From assembly GCA_021018995.1 (NCBI GenBank), contig CM037595.1, positions 92,826,491-92,890,490 of the forward strand: a DNA stretch of 64,000 nucleotides, given 5' to 3'. This stretch comes from Chloranthus sessilifolius (taxonomy: Eukaryota; Streptophyta; Magnoliopsida; Chloranthales; Chloranthaceae). Below the pieces are notes generated by a model. The model ran no database searches. It worked only from the letters and a program-made list of their open reading frames with translations, and was not told the DNA's origin. Shown here in pieces: positions 48,901-56,880 of this stretch (the first letter of the stretch is position 1; each line of letters opens with the position of its first letter). The translations under genes were made by a program, and so were the position numbers.

Positions 48901-51900
48901 TACACCCGATGCGTCGCATGCGACTTCAAAGACTTTAGAAAAGTCTGACAATCACATGACGGGTGCACTATTCATTTGTTGTTTGATCTCAGCGAAAGTT
49001 TTTGTCGCTGTTTTGCCCCATTTAAAGTCCCCCTTTTTCATGCAATTAGTGATTGGGGCCATAATGGTGCTAAAGCTTCTGATGAAGCGACGGTAAAAAG
49101 TAGCCAAGTCATGGAAGCTGCGAACATCGTGCATGTTCTTAGGTTCGGGCCACTCCACAATGGCTTTAATCTTTTCAGGGTCCGCGACCATTCCATTGGC
49201 CGAGATAATGAATCCCAAGAAGACAATGGAAGGTTGCATGAAAGTGCACTTCTTGAGATTGGCAAACAACTTTTTGCCCTTGAGGGTTTCACTAACCAGC
49301 CTAAGGTGGGTCAAGTGTTGATCCTTGTCGTGACTATAGATCAAGATGTCATCGAAATAAACAACAAGGAATTTGCCTAGAAACAGCCTCAACACTTGGG
49401 TCATGAGTCGCATGAAGGTACTCGGGGCGTTAGAAAGCCCAAATGGCATGACCATCCACTCATAAAGACCATCCCTAGTCTTAAAGGCTGTTTTCCACTC
49501 ATTATTGGGGTGGATGCGGACTTGATGGTAGCCACTCTTAAGGTCTATCTTTGAAAAGATCGTGGCACCAACCATCATATCAAGCATGTCATCGAGCCTT
49601 GGTATGGGAAACCGATATTTAACAGTAATCTTATTGATCACACGACTATCCACACACATGCGCCACTTACCATCTTTCTTAGGAGTGAGTAGGGCAGGTA
49701 CGACACACGGGCTCAGACTCTCTTGGATGAATTCCTTTTAAAGGAGCTCATTGACTTGCCGAGTCAGCTCGGCGTGCTCAACTGGATTCAAACTATAGTG
49801 GGGTAGGTTCGATAAGGTAGATCCAGGAACCAAGTCTATTGCGTGTTGGATATCACGCAGGGGAGGAAGTTCGTTTGGTAAGTATTTAGGGAAGACATCC
49901 GTGAACTCTTTTAAAATCGGCTCAACCTCCTTGGGACACTTGCTCACTGACTCGGGAGCACTGACAACTACGTACACCACTCTCTTCTATCGATGCTTTC
50001 TCGAACTCAGAAGGGCTCACAATATTAATGGACTTAGAAGACTCACCCTTCTTTTCGACGGTGTTGGTCGATGGTGTTTTGGGAGGCAAAGGGTATAAAA
50101 TGATCTTTTTGCCCTTATGCATGAACGTGCATATGTTTGTTCGACCAGAAAGAGTCACGTCCATGTCGTAGAGCCACGACCTTCCCAAAATGATATGACC
50201 CACATCCACCGGCACCACATCGCACCATAAGGTGTCCAAATAAGAGCCTAACTGAATCGGTACACGACACCTTTTCGACACGGGAATGGATGAAGAATTG
50301 ACCCATGCGACTTTATAAGGTCTCAAGTGGGCTTCAGGTGTAAGCCTTAAGTGGCGGACTGCATGAGTGGATTTGACATTAGTACAACTACCGCTATCCA
50401 CGAAACCCTACAATTCTTTTCACAAAATCTGGCGTAGGTGTGGAAGATGTTCTCCCTTCGCTAGTCATCCTTTTCATCCCGTTGAGGCTGTGCAAGGGCA
50501 CACATCACAACTAAAGCATGACCAATAGCATCACCCTCCTTATCACTGGGTGTGCTAACCGGTTCAAATACTTCTTCAACCACTACCTCATCATTATCCT
50601 CCTTTCCCTCAATGAAGAGAGTCCTTTGGGGGTTCTTTCGTAGGGCATTAAGCGGTAAAGTGTCCCATCCCATGACATTTATAGCACTTTACTTGAGAAT
50701 TAACCCTTGAGGATTCCCCGACTACACCTTTTCCCTTTTCAAACCCAGAATTGGTAGGGGCGGATTGTGTAGGTTTGAGAGGAGGATTAAATCGTCCCTC
50801 ACCGGATCGTTGACCGCTATATTGTGGCTCGGTCCTCTTCACCACCGCAGTTTTCAAATACCGTTCAAGTTCTTGCACAATGGCATAACATCTTTCAAGA
50901 GTTTCTACGGGGTGAGAAATCAATTCTTTTTGCAAATCCAGCCGCAATCCGGTGCGGAATCTAGAGAGAGTGATTTCAGGGTCTTCCGATACTTTTGCCC
51001 TCATCATGAACTCTTCAAATTTGACAATGTGATCGGTCACGGGCATACCACCTTGGCGTAAATTTTGCTACTGGTCGAGGAGGCGTTGGTGGTATGATAA
51101 AGGAACATACTTCTCAGTAAGTCGTTCCTTTATGTAGTCCCAACGGGTAATGGGAGGACAACCCGCGTTCACCCTAATGCGCTCAACATTGAGCCAGAAA
51201 AGTCGAGCTTGACCAATCAATTTCATTTTCGCAAGTCTAACGCAACGGTCGTCATTCATGGCATACTAATCAAAGTGTTGGTCCATATCAGAAAGCTAAT
51301 CGAGGAAGATGGTATGGTCCATTCTTCCATCGAAAGTCGGAATCTCAACTTGAATGTTCTTAAGGAGTTGAACTTCGGGGTCATAGTCATCTCTACGATG
51401 ATCCTTACGGTTCCGGTTGTCTTGGCGACCATTACGTTCAAAGTGTGGACGCTCCCGCTCTTAGTGTTGATTTTCAAGTCCACCCATCGCTTCCAGTTGG
51501 TTGATTCGATCACGTAGTCTATCATTACCAACTCCTAGAGATGTTTGGGCTTGCTCAATGGTATTCAGACGTGCACTAATCGCACTTAACTCTTCTCGCA
51601 TACCGTTAAGGGCATTGAGAATCGCACTCGAGTCCATGGTGATTATAAGGTCTATTAGGGTTCTAATATGGTATGCAATATGGACTCACAAAAACAATGC
51701 AATAATATAAATATGACAAGCAAGGATGCCATAACCTAGAAATCTTAGGGCTCTGATACCAAAACTGACGCGAGACGGTAACCCTAAAATGCGGAATATG
51801 ATTTTATGCAGATTTTGCCGAAATTAAATAAAGTAATTCAAGTTTAATCGCAAAATTATCTTAAGATACCTTAGGGTTTGCAGAGTTTTGATGAATATAT

Positions 51901-53304
51901 CACACGAGATCCAGGTAGGGTCCAGTCCGATGCGCAAGTACTTTTAGAGTCGAGGCAAGATCGGCCTAGAGATAGGACTCTAGCTTTTCCAGGATTAGGC
52001 ACTCGTCTGCGTTCCAATGTAGATTCACGGATTTCAAATTGGATTGTAAAAGGGGATTAGGGTTTGTAAAAGGCTTATGGCTTTTAGATCGGTTTATGAT
52101 TTTGGAAAGGGTATTGGCTTTGGGTGGTTTATGGCTTCAAAACAGGTTTAGGGTTTTGGATTTGAAAGGAAATAATTAGGCTATGGTTTAGAGAAGCAAA
52201 CACAGATCGTAAGGAGCAAATAGAATAGAGAAGATAACAATGGCTTTTGGGAATCACTCCCTTGGTCTCACACCAAACCCATCTCAGGCAAAGATTATTC
52301 AAGCATAAAAGCATTCAAATAATCAATCAACTATTAAAAGTCTTTACAAGCCTCTATATATAGGCCACCAATAATTAAGTTCGAAATAAAGAGTTCTAAT
52401 ACTAATAAAACACAAAAAGAAAGTTTTCACATGAAATCCCGTCTTACGGGCTCGCTTGCGCGAGATTTATCATCGCTCGAGTGAGTTTAAGTGATCGCTC
52501 GCGCGAGGCTCGCTCGAGCGAGTTTAAGTACTCGCTCACGCGAGGGTTCTCTGCAGCGTCGTTCCCCTCGCGTGCAGCGTTGTTCTTCTCACGGTTTGTG
52601 TCCGTTCCTCCTTTGAGGCTACGGTACTTGGGCTTCCTTTACGCTTCTTCCAACGCCGATAGAACCGGTGCGGTCCAAATCCGATGTTCATATATGTGGC
52701 GTCCCCGTCACATTTGATTGCATTGAATCAGATAAGGGAGATCAATTTCGTTCCAATCTTTTGCAAAATAAATCTTGAGATCATGGGCGTCAACTCACAC
52801 TGAACACATGATAGTTCCGCATGGTACACATCTTAAAATGACCCAAGTACCAAGAGGTGTCGGTGCGCAGTCACATACCTAATACTAAGTCAATTTCAAA
52901 AGAGGGCCAACCATAGGTGCAAAGGGGGAAGGGCACCTAAGAGGCCTTTGCTTTTGGTTTCAAAAGTTTAGGGGGTAACTGCGCCCCAAGCTCTATCTGG
53001 CTCCGCCCCTACTCGTTACCTTTTTTTGTAGTCAAAATTATGATTTACAGTATTCTTTTAAGTACTTAAATTTAATAGCTTACATTGTGTGAAAATTGAA
53101 TATTACTGAATGTTTTGTCGTTTTGCATTAGAAGCTAGTACCTTTAAAGATGTGGATGTAGAATATAATATGACCTGGATTTTGCAGGAGGCTTTGCTGG
53201 CAGTATTGGACATGATCCACACATTCTCTATACTCTTAGTGCTGTTCAAGTGTTAGCTCTTTTCAACAAGCTGGATGTTCTCGATGTCGATAAATTGACA
53301 AGTT
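33890..53304 (+). CDS. RGTB: Rab geranylgeranyltransferase beta subunit, partial gene (exons 1-3)
   Basis: The beta subunit of Rab geranylgeranyltransferase (GGTase-II) forms, with the alpha subunit, the enzyme that attaches geranylgeranyl groups to C-terminal cysteines of Rab GTPases presented by the Rab escort protein. Three exons encode the N-terminal part: residues 1-18 ([18 protein letters not shown]), a 151-bp exon with [13 protein letters not shown] and [11 protein letters not shown], and a third with [20 protein letters not shown]. This is the start of the alpha-alpha barrel with its prenyltransferase repeats. Catalytic zinc ligands lie in later exons outside the window. The frame is open across all three exons and splice phases agree (0, then 1, then 1), so the gene may be functional despite a 19-kb second intron. 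It could instead be a truncated copy. Confidence 0.85.
34033..34183 (+). CDS. RGTB: RGTB exon 2
   Basis: The acceptor TTTGTCATCAG precedes 34033. The exon encodes [19 protein letters not shown] through MKCQHDCG, with the donor GTTTGT at 34184 splitting a Gly codon after its first base. The Trp-Gly and Asp-Leu-Leu spacing fits the first prenyltransferase helices. Confidence 0.88.
34555..35473 (+). mobile_element. Solo LTR, about 919 bp, TSD ATCTC
   Basis: It starts TGATGGGGACATCCG and ends TCCGCATCAATCA, with ATCTC at 34550-34554 and 35474-35478. Relatives end at GCATCA, which would put the end at 35469 and leave an extra ATCA before the duplication. The start equals that of the LTR at 54363. 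A CGATCGATCG palindrome cluster (34649-34829) precedes TATTTAAA (34941-34948). Confidence 0.78.
34649..34829. promoter_or_regulatory. CGATCGATCG palindrome cluster in LTR U3
   Basis: Six runs of TCGATCGATCGAT-type sequence at about 34649, 34671, 34729, 34752, 34799 and 34817, about 110 bp upstream of the TATA-like box. This is the same place as the clusters of other LTRs, with a different word. Confidence 0.75.
35751..36639. other. Intron sequence, no element identified
   Basis: AT-rich, without recognisable coding homology. GCCTTGCCGATGGACACATG near 36101 and TGCTGATGGCACAAGGAAG near 36290 have the feel of an old repeat, but no pair was found. Confidence 0.4.
36640..38075 (+). mobile_element. 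5'-truncated L1 LINE with zf-RVT domain and A-rich tail
   Basis: Plant L1 LINE ORF2 C-terminal part. [20 protein letters not shown] at 36675 onward, then [19 protein letters not shown], is the segment after the reverse transcriptase. [20 protein letters not shown] (frame shift near 36850), then [11 protein letters not shown] follows. [18 protein letters not shown] and [20 protein letters not shown] (37390-37560) are the zf-RVT domain, followed by the Cys-rich knuckle ([17 protein letters not shown], frame shifted). The 3' end is AGATTCCTTATTACAGATA followed by an A-rich tail (38065-38080). It is inactive. Confidence 0.85.
38081..39128. other. Intron sequence with a GC-rich block
   Basis: 38180-38420 is clearly more GC-rich than its surroundings (TGCACTGCAGTTCCCCACC, GAGCCTGAGAGCCGC) but shows no recognised protein or RNA. 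It includes self-complementary words (TCAGAGCAGATTTTTTCTGC). The rest is AT-rich. Confidence 0.4.
39137..39448. mobile_element. hAT MITE, 312 bp, TSD GATCCCAT
   Basis: Identical GATCCCAT flanks lie at 39129-39136 and 39449-39456. The left end TGGTGCCTGGTCGGGTGG and the right end (reverse complement TAGGGCTATCAAGGGGTC) carry reiterated GGTCGGGT/ACCCGACC words, a common make-up of plant hAT MITEs. Confidence 0.75.
39457..40090. other. Intron sequence, no element identified
   Basis: ATACATCAATAACC occurs twice (39961 and 40034) as a short direct repeat with surrounding similarity. No coding homology. Confidence 0.4.
40100..42244. mobile_element. Foldback Mutator-like element, 2145 bp, TSD AAAATGATT
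   Basis: The two ends are long inverted repeats: the left arm from GGGTTTTTTGCATATACCCC (40100 to about 40574) and the right arm (about 41778-42244) read as its near-perfect reverse complement. Both keep landmarks such as GCCGTTAATTAGCC, CTATTTTGCCCTTAAT and AAGTCATGCCATTATAG. Identical 9-bp AAAATGATT flanks (40091-40099, 42245-42253) indicate a Mutator-type insertion. The arms include a terminal half of the F1 MITE. The centre holds a second F1 foldback (about 41517-41928) and a GGGTCGGGTT patch (41050-41155). No transposase. Confidence 0.92.
41517..41930. mobile_element. F1 foldback MITE nested in the foldback element
   Basis: GTACCTTTAAATCCACCCAC at 41519 is mirrored by GTGGGTGGATTTAAAGGTAC ending near 41928. 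Between them, GATCATGGGTGTACC..CAGACGG and the reverse complement form the stem. Its right half is also part of the right arm of the larger element, so the larger element probably acquired F1 sequence. Confidence 0.7.
42254..43679. other. Intron sequence with hairpin; possible LTR remnant
   Basis: A 17-bp-arm hairpin lies at 43170-43208. On the minus strand it is followed about 20 bp later by GCTATATAGAGG (43140-43151), the same palindrome-then-TATA order as in the LTRs. LTR ends were not found. A frame at 43359-43844 minus belongs partly to the copia remnant. Confidence 0.35.
43170..43208. repeat. Perfect hairpin, 17-bp arms, 5-bp loop
   Basis: The left arm AAATCGATTAACTCTTT (43170-43186) and the right arm AAAGAGTTAATCGATTT (43192-43208) pair exactly around ATTTA. 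Confidence 0.9.
43680..43945 (-). pseudogene. Copia protease / pre-integrase fragment
   Basis: On minus: [15 protein letters not shown], followed by [26 protein letters not shown] and RDGLYYF. This is the order of the copia aspartic protease and GAG-pre-integrase region, which normally begins with a D-S-G-A-T-D-H-M motif. Here the catalytic Asp and the next residue are changed (N-Y-G). Protease and downstream blocks are in different frames. Other pol domains are absent. Confidence 0.7.
43990..44320 (-). mobile_element. Copia LTR-like remnant
   Basis: CTGCCTTTATATTAAACCTG (TATA on minus) and CACCCAATATC..AACTTACACACCAC resemble the LTR at 32767-33001 (GCCTTTATATTAAG, CACCCAATATTAAGTAACACACACC). 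It is probably a diverged member of the same copia family, truncated so that no primer site is visible. Confidence 0.5.
44400..45385 (+). pseudogene. L1 LINE remnant: zf-RVT plus RNase H-like C-terminus
   Basis: 44516-44764 reads [20 protein letters not shown] and then [18 protein letters not shown], the zf-RVT zinc-binding pattern of plant LINE ORF2. About 45030-45130 reads [20 protein letters not shown], and about 45255-45340 reads [17 protein letters not shown], the two ends of the RNase H-like domain that follows zf-RVT in some plant L1 elements. Stops interrupt the frame. It lies on the same strand as RGTB but inside its intron. Confidence 0.7.
45386..45789. other. Intron sequence, no gene seen
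   Basis: TTTTGGTTCATAATGATGGT occurs at 45659 and again at 45731, a 72-bp-spaced direct repeat. No coding homology. Confidence 0.45.
46087..47031 (-). repeat. 3' LTR of the chromovirus, 945 bp
   Basis: Bounded by the CATTT duplication on the left and the purine tract on the right. It contains CTCG(C/A).GCGAG palindromes (46770-46865) and TATA (TATATATAG near 46675-46685, minus). Same length as the 5' LTR. Confidence 0.95.
47032..47039 (-). other. Purine tract (plus-strand primer) of the chromovirus
   Basis: On minus it reads AGGGGAAT directly before the 3' LTR TGACGGGG, the usual place for the polypurine tract. Confidence 0.6.
47050..47235 (-). pseudogene. Chromodomain at the integrase C-terminus, interrupted by TAG
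   Basis: Chromodomains of chromoviruses steer integration to marked heterochromatin. Here [12 protein letters not shown], then FQKYLVK, a TAG (47160-47162) at the position of the conserved Trp, then [15 protein letters not shown]. The surrounding residues fit the family closely, so identification is firm although the domain is broken. Confidence 0.8.
47050..51637 (-). pseudogene. Chromovirus gag-pol, degraded
   Basis: Gag starts at ATG 51637 ([17 protein letters not shown]) and includes [13 protein letters not shown] and a C-x2-C-x4-H-x4-C knuckle at 50645-50686, in which a TAA occupies the position before the last Cys. Protease-like sequence with D-S-G-S at 50390 and HIILGRSW follows. The reverse transcriptase has YFDDILIYS (about 49335-49360) and RNase H has [11 protein letters not shown]. 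Integrase has [30 protein letters not shown] and a C-terminal GDYVMVR.RLERFP, and the chromodomain has [16 protein letters not shown]. Several stops fall where relatives have Trp: about 51296, 51266, 48772 and 47160 (TAG). Others lie at 50648 and 49738. A frameshift lies near 47660-47670 and another just after the knuckle. Confidence 0.92.
51750..51761 (-). other. Primer-binding site of the chromovirus
   Basis: On minus it reads TGGTATCAGAGC, a perfect complement to the 3' end of plant initiator-Met tRNA, four bases after the 5' LTR. Confidence 0.92.
51766..52710 (-). repeat. 5' LTR of the chromovirus, 945 bp
   Basis: It starts TGACGCGAGACGG and ends GTCCCCGTCA (plus strand). CGCTCGAGCG, CTCGCGCGAG and related palindromes (52449-52545) lie upstream, on minus, of CCTATATATAGAGG (52352-52364). 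It is also the promoter of the element. Its layout matches the solo LTR at 26878-27949. Confidence 0.95.
52449..52545. promoter_or_regulatory. CTCGCGCGAG / CGCTCGAGCG palindrome cluster in LTR U3
   Basis: Within about 95 bp lie CTCGCTTGCGCGAG, ATCGCTCGAGTGAG, ATCGCTCGCGCGAG, GCTCGCTCGAGCGAG and CTCGCTCACGCGAG, separated by repeated GTTTAAGT spacers. It is very CpG-rich compared with the rest of the LTR and lies about 85 bp upstream of the TATA-like box. Confidence 0.8.
53188..53304 (+). CDS. RGTB: RGTB exon 3
   Basis: The acceptor GGATTTTGCAG precedes 53188. The first two bases complete the Gly codon left by exon 2, then [20 protein letters not shown] continues to DKLTS. GTATCC at 53305 is the preferred donor (one T left for a Tyr codon, as expected at this place in the family). 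GTTGTA at 53302 is the alternative. Confidence 0.87.
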
Positions 53305-53789
53305 GTATCCTTCCAGAACGGATTTGAGCTTTTAGTTTCTTTTTCATTTTTCTCACCTTATCTTGCAAAGGTTTATACAAAATATGTAGTATTTGATATA
53401 CATCTTTCTCAGGTTCTATTTATTTTGAATCTTGTGGTAATAGGACAGGCACCATCTAATTGATCAAGTCTAAATGTTTGAGAACTAATTTACATTCTTC
53501 GTACAACTGTGTGAAATATTGAGCAGTTACATTTCCGTAGTGACTCCACAGAGGATTGCCAATATTAATATCATGAATTTTCTCAAACTTCCGAAGTCTG
53601 TTTGTTATGCAAAGGTCTTGTTATGGAAAGGTCTTGTTATGCAAAGGTCTTTTCAGATTTTTCTTTGTTTATGGAATTTCTGACCTTCCCTGCAATTGTG
53701 TTTATCGTCAAAATATTATGTTCAAAATTATTGTAAATTTTGAACTTATTGAAGGAAGAGAATCTGCTAAAATATTTTCCATATCATTG

Positions 53790-53884
<95 letters not shown>

Positions 53885-54357
53885 TCAAGATGCTTGTAGC
53901 TTGACTGTTTCTGGATTCCAACTACATGTATAATGGATGGTGCAAATGTAACTGCTGCTGAATATGCATAAATCACAGTAATAATGTGCTTTAAAATAAA
54001 TTATTTTGAAGACATAATTCATGCTATAGGTTTGTTCCCTTGTTGCGAGGATGGGTGTCAAATATGGCATGATTCACTTAAAGTCATGTAGGCATTTTAT
54101 TTCAAAATTACTCATTCTATTACAATTCCTATTTGAAGTATTTTGGTAAAGTTTGGTATAATTGAATGGAAATTAATGTATTGAATACGTGAAACAACCA
54201 ACCTATCTAAAAAAAAGGTACGACGTGAAACAACTTTCTTCATTGATAAGTCCTATAGGATATGCAAAATTTCTTTGTTTTACTTACCTTTTTCATAGCT
54301 ACTTGCCAATGCGGTGTAGACAAGCGAGCTTTCATGGATTGATAGTTCATGTAGAGA
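53305..54357. other. RGTB intron 3, start; no further exon in the window
   Basis: A (TA)n tract at 53796-53881 and a short CTTGTTATG.AAAGGT duplication (53615-53645). No sequence matching the next expected block of the beta subunit was found here or downstream. Confidence 0.55.
53796..53881. repeat. (TA)n microsatellite
   Basis: About 43 uninterrupted TA dinucleotides, the longest in the window. Confidence 0.95.
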
Positions 54358-54362
54358 AGGGC

Positions 54363-55484
54363 TGATGGGGACATCAAACGCTACAAGGTGTATACGAAGT
54401 GCAAGAAGAAAGATTCAAAGCTCCGGAACACCTTGAAGACCCATGTGTACTCATGCGACATGTGAGAAGACCCAATACTTATAAGGCATTCATGTGGGAG
54501 CAAAGAAAAGAAAGAAAAAGTCGTCATATGACGAATGCCCATGGTTTCAAGACAAACTTCCGTGAAAGAAAGCAGTTATGGAAATCGAGGCAAGGACTTT
54601 TATGCGACATCCGTGCCCAAGGATCCGTGCAACTTTCGTGCCCAAGGACGGACTTTCGTGCGACTTCCGTACCTAAGGAAGGACTTCCGTGAATAAGACT
54701 AATGCTGGTCTTAAACGAATCCATCAAGGACGGACGTTCGTGGACATAGGACGGACATCCGTGAGTTTCATCCTCAAATTGGCTGCTAGTCGAGTTTAGA
54801 GGCAAACTTGTCGTTTAGGTATTTGTTTAGGTTTAGAACTTTCTTATTTCGAATTATATGTTTAGTTTGGGTTTCTTAGCCTATATAAAGGCATTGTAAA
54901 CACACTAATTAGTTAGTTGGTGATTAATAAAGTTTTTGAGTTTTGCTTTCTGCGAATTTTAGAGAACATGAGATGAGTTTCACCGAAAGAGTGATTCTTT
55001 CAAATCGAAAAGCGACTCTTCTTCCGTGTGCGGTTTGGTGTGAGACCAACTATCTTTCTTAGATCGATTCCTTGGATCTTTTATACTTTCTATTTTATCT
55101 TTTGATTATTGTCAGGTAATTGATGCATTTATTTTTTTTACTGAAAATCAAACTTAAATATCTTTTTTCATATATTGTTGTTGGGATATATTTTCTAATT
55201 CCTAATCCTAATTCTTGAATTCCCTTTGAACGATTTAAACCCTTTGGACCTTAAATTATTCAAATTCTCGTAAGGAGTCAAGAGACAACATCAAGATTGT
55301 CGCTTGGTGCCCCAAACTAGATCGAAACTATAGTCTATCTGTAGACCTATTTTATAGGTCGGGAAAGTTTATATGCTAAATCGGATCAATTAAATTTCCC
55401 TGATAAAGTTATTAAATATTTTATGTGTTTTGGGATTAATTTCTATATCTCTGATGCTCAATTAAATCTCAAATTACTGCATCA
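54363..55484 (+). mobile_element. Solo LTR, 1122 bp, TSD AGGGC
   Basis: It starts TGATGGGGACATCAAACG and ends ATTACTGCATCA, with AGGGC at 54358-54362 and 55485-55489. It shares its terminus type and downstream blocks (CCTATATAAAGGC, GTGATTCTTT, GTGCGGTTTGGTGTGAGA) with the LTR at 34555. The repeat cluster upstream of TATATAAA (54882-54889) is made of ACTTCCGTG/GGACGGAC words instead of CGATCGAT. Confidence 0.88.
54595..54765. promoter_or_regulatory. GGAC-TTCCGTG repeat cluster in LTR U3
   Basis: About eight copies of (ACGGA)C.T.CGTG-type words, among them GCGACATCCGTGCCC, GGACGGACTTTCGTG, GGACGGACGTTCGTGG and GGACGGACATCCGTG, the last an imperfect palindrome (ACGGA/TCCGT arms). The cluster lies about 120 bp before the TATA box. 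Confidence 0.65.
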
Positions 55485-55489
55485 AGGGC

Positions 55490-55830
55490 TTTAATCAATA
55501 GTAGTAGAATAAGTTGTGAGATCCATAGTACCCTGTGGATAATTATGCTCAGATATGACTATGCTATATGATGCACAAGGAACGAGTTACAAAGAAAACA
55601 TAATGAGGCTAGAGTACTAGGAAGAAGACTTGTGGAAGGTGTTATTTTTTATAGTCGTGATAAGGCATCAAGCCCATATGGCTTTCCAATGGCATTTTCG
55701 TGATTGATAGGAGATCGTTCTGTGAGCCCTCTTTGAAGTGATGGAAAAATTCTATGGCTACGGTTTGGGGAGCAAAAGATTAAAGGCCCCATTTGTAACT
55801 GTGATACCCGAAAAAATGGGACCATGGAGG
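55490..55830. other. Spacer, possibly LINE upstream sequence
   Basis: No clear domain. It may be the eroded part of the LINE reverse transcriptase that becomes readable at about 55845. Confidence 0.35.
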
Positions 55831-56880
55831 TGAACAATTTAGGTCTATTAGCTTGGTGGGAAGCGTTTATAAAATTGTGATTAAAATTTTAATATAGTTT
55901 AGAAAGGTCCTCGGGATAATCATTTTACCTTTGCAAGGTGCATATATTTGAAGTTGAATCATGACACAATTGTTTCTTTCTAGGGAGGAGTGTTATTTGG
56001 GCACAAAGTTGATTTGGAAAAATTTTATTTGACCTTGTAGATTGGGTGGTGATCAAATTTGTCCCATGTTTTGGTATTTGTGAGAGATCTTAGAAAATGG
56101 ATATGTAGGTGCATGTCGATCATTTCATCCCCATGTTATCTATCATTGTGGATGACCCTCCCATAGGCTTCTTGAAGAGTTGAAGGGGTCTTCGAGAATA
56201 TGATCTCCTTTCCCCTTTCTTCTTAACCGTTGTGGTCCGGTGGATTGTTGAACAAGGCCAAACTTTAAAATTCGATATGGTCTATCATTTCGGTCAACCT
56301 CCATTATGTTTTTTCGTTTTCAAGATATATCATACCAAGGGATTCCGTGTTCCTATTTTCATTGATATGTATGAACATTGCTGTGCAATATTGCATATAC
56401 GTGTTGGTATCAACCGATACCTCTGGACACTAATAGGCATTGACTGCTACCAAGGGGATCTCTAGACTAATACGAATTAATGATATTGTATAGTAACACC
56501 AATATGTGCAAGCATTAGTCAATGCCTGCCAATTCTAAAAAATTCCAATAGATATTGAAACATTGAATAAAGACCTAGGGTTTGTCAAAGATGTTCATGT
56601 GTGGGTTGATTATCACACATCTACATTACATTGATGTCCCTCCTCTTTTGTGGCCTATCAGTTATTGCTAAACCTAGTTTGGCACATAAGACATTAATAG
56701 GTGCTTTGAAGCAATTTTCGGATTAAGAATTAACCTTGCCAAGAGCCTTGCGATAGTGGTTGGTGTTTTGAATGCCTTATTGGGTGAATCTATTGAGGAA
56801 ATGCATTGCGTGTTGGGTGCTCCATCATGTTTATTTGAGCCTCCCATTGTTCATTTCGGAATCCTTCAAATGTGGGTTTT
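55831..56880 (+). pseudogene. L1 LINE reverse transcriptase remnant
   Basis: FRSISLVGSVYKIVIKIL (about 55847-55900) matches the conserved start of the plant L1 reverse transcriptase palm (F-R-P-I-S-L-V-G-S-x-Y-K). About 850 bp downstream, FEAIFGLRINLAKSLAIVVG (about 56710-56770) matches the later F-x-x-x-S-G-L-x-I-N-x-x-K-S segment. The catalytic F-A-D-D region between them could not be read, and many stops intervene. Confidence 0.7.

Larger units (their letters stand above)
46087..52710 (-). mobile_element. Ty3/gypsy chromovirus, 6624 bp, complete structure but inactive
   Basis: Two 945-bp LTRs (46087-47031 and 51766-52710), both TGACG...CGTCA, are flanked by CATTT at 46082-46086 and 52711-52715. 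On minus the order is 5' LTR, primer site, gag, protease, reverse transcriptase, RNase H, integrase, chromodomain, purine tract, 3' LTR. This order and the chromodomain identify a chromovirus. Hand alignment of the LTRs gives about 51 differences in 943 positions (about 5.4%) plus three single-base indels. Numerous stops and at least two frameshifts inactivate it. It interrupts RGTB intron 2 in antisense orientation. Confidence 0.95.
45790..53006. mobile_element. Possible older element hosting the chromovirus
   Basis: CAGTGGCGGAGCCATGAG (45789) and the inverse CTGGCTCCGCCCCTAC (ending 53010) look like paired terminal repeats of a common plant DNA-transposon end. Between them, next to the chromovirus, are F1 MITE halves (45925-46030 and 52716-52830). 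Without the chromovirus the element would be about 590 bp. No convincing target duplication. Confidence 0.35.
34184..53187 (+). other. RGTB intron 2, 19.0 kb, filled with transposons
   Basis: It begins GTTTGTG and ends TGGATTTTGCAG. Identified contents are a Tourist-like element with nested solo LTR (34365-35747), an L1 LINE 3' end (36640-38075), a hAT MITE (39137-39448), a foldback Mutator-like element (40100-42244), copia remnants (about 43680-44320), a LINE remnant (44400-45385) and the chromovirus (46087-52710). Together they make up well over half of the intron. Most lie in mixed orientation. The chromovirus and all readable LINE/copia proteins are broken. Confidence 0.85.

Noticed and set aside
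54399-54805. Open frames on both strands within 54399-54805
   Set aside because: They lie in the LTR repeat cluster (TTCCGTG words) and have no recognisable domain.
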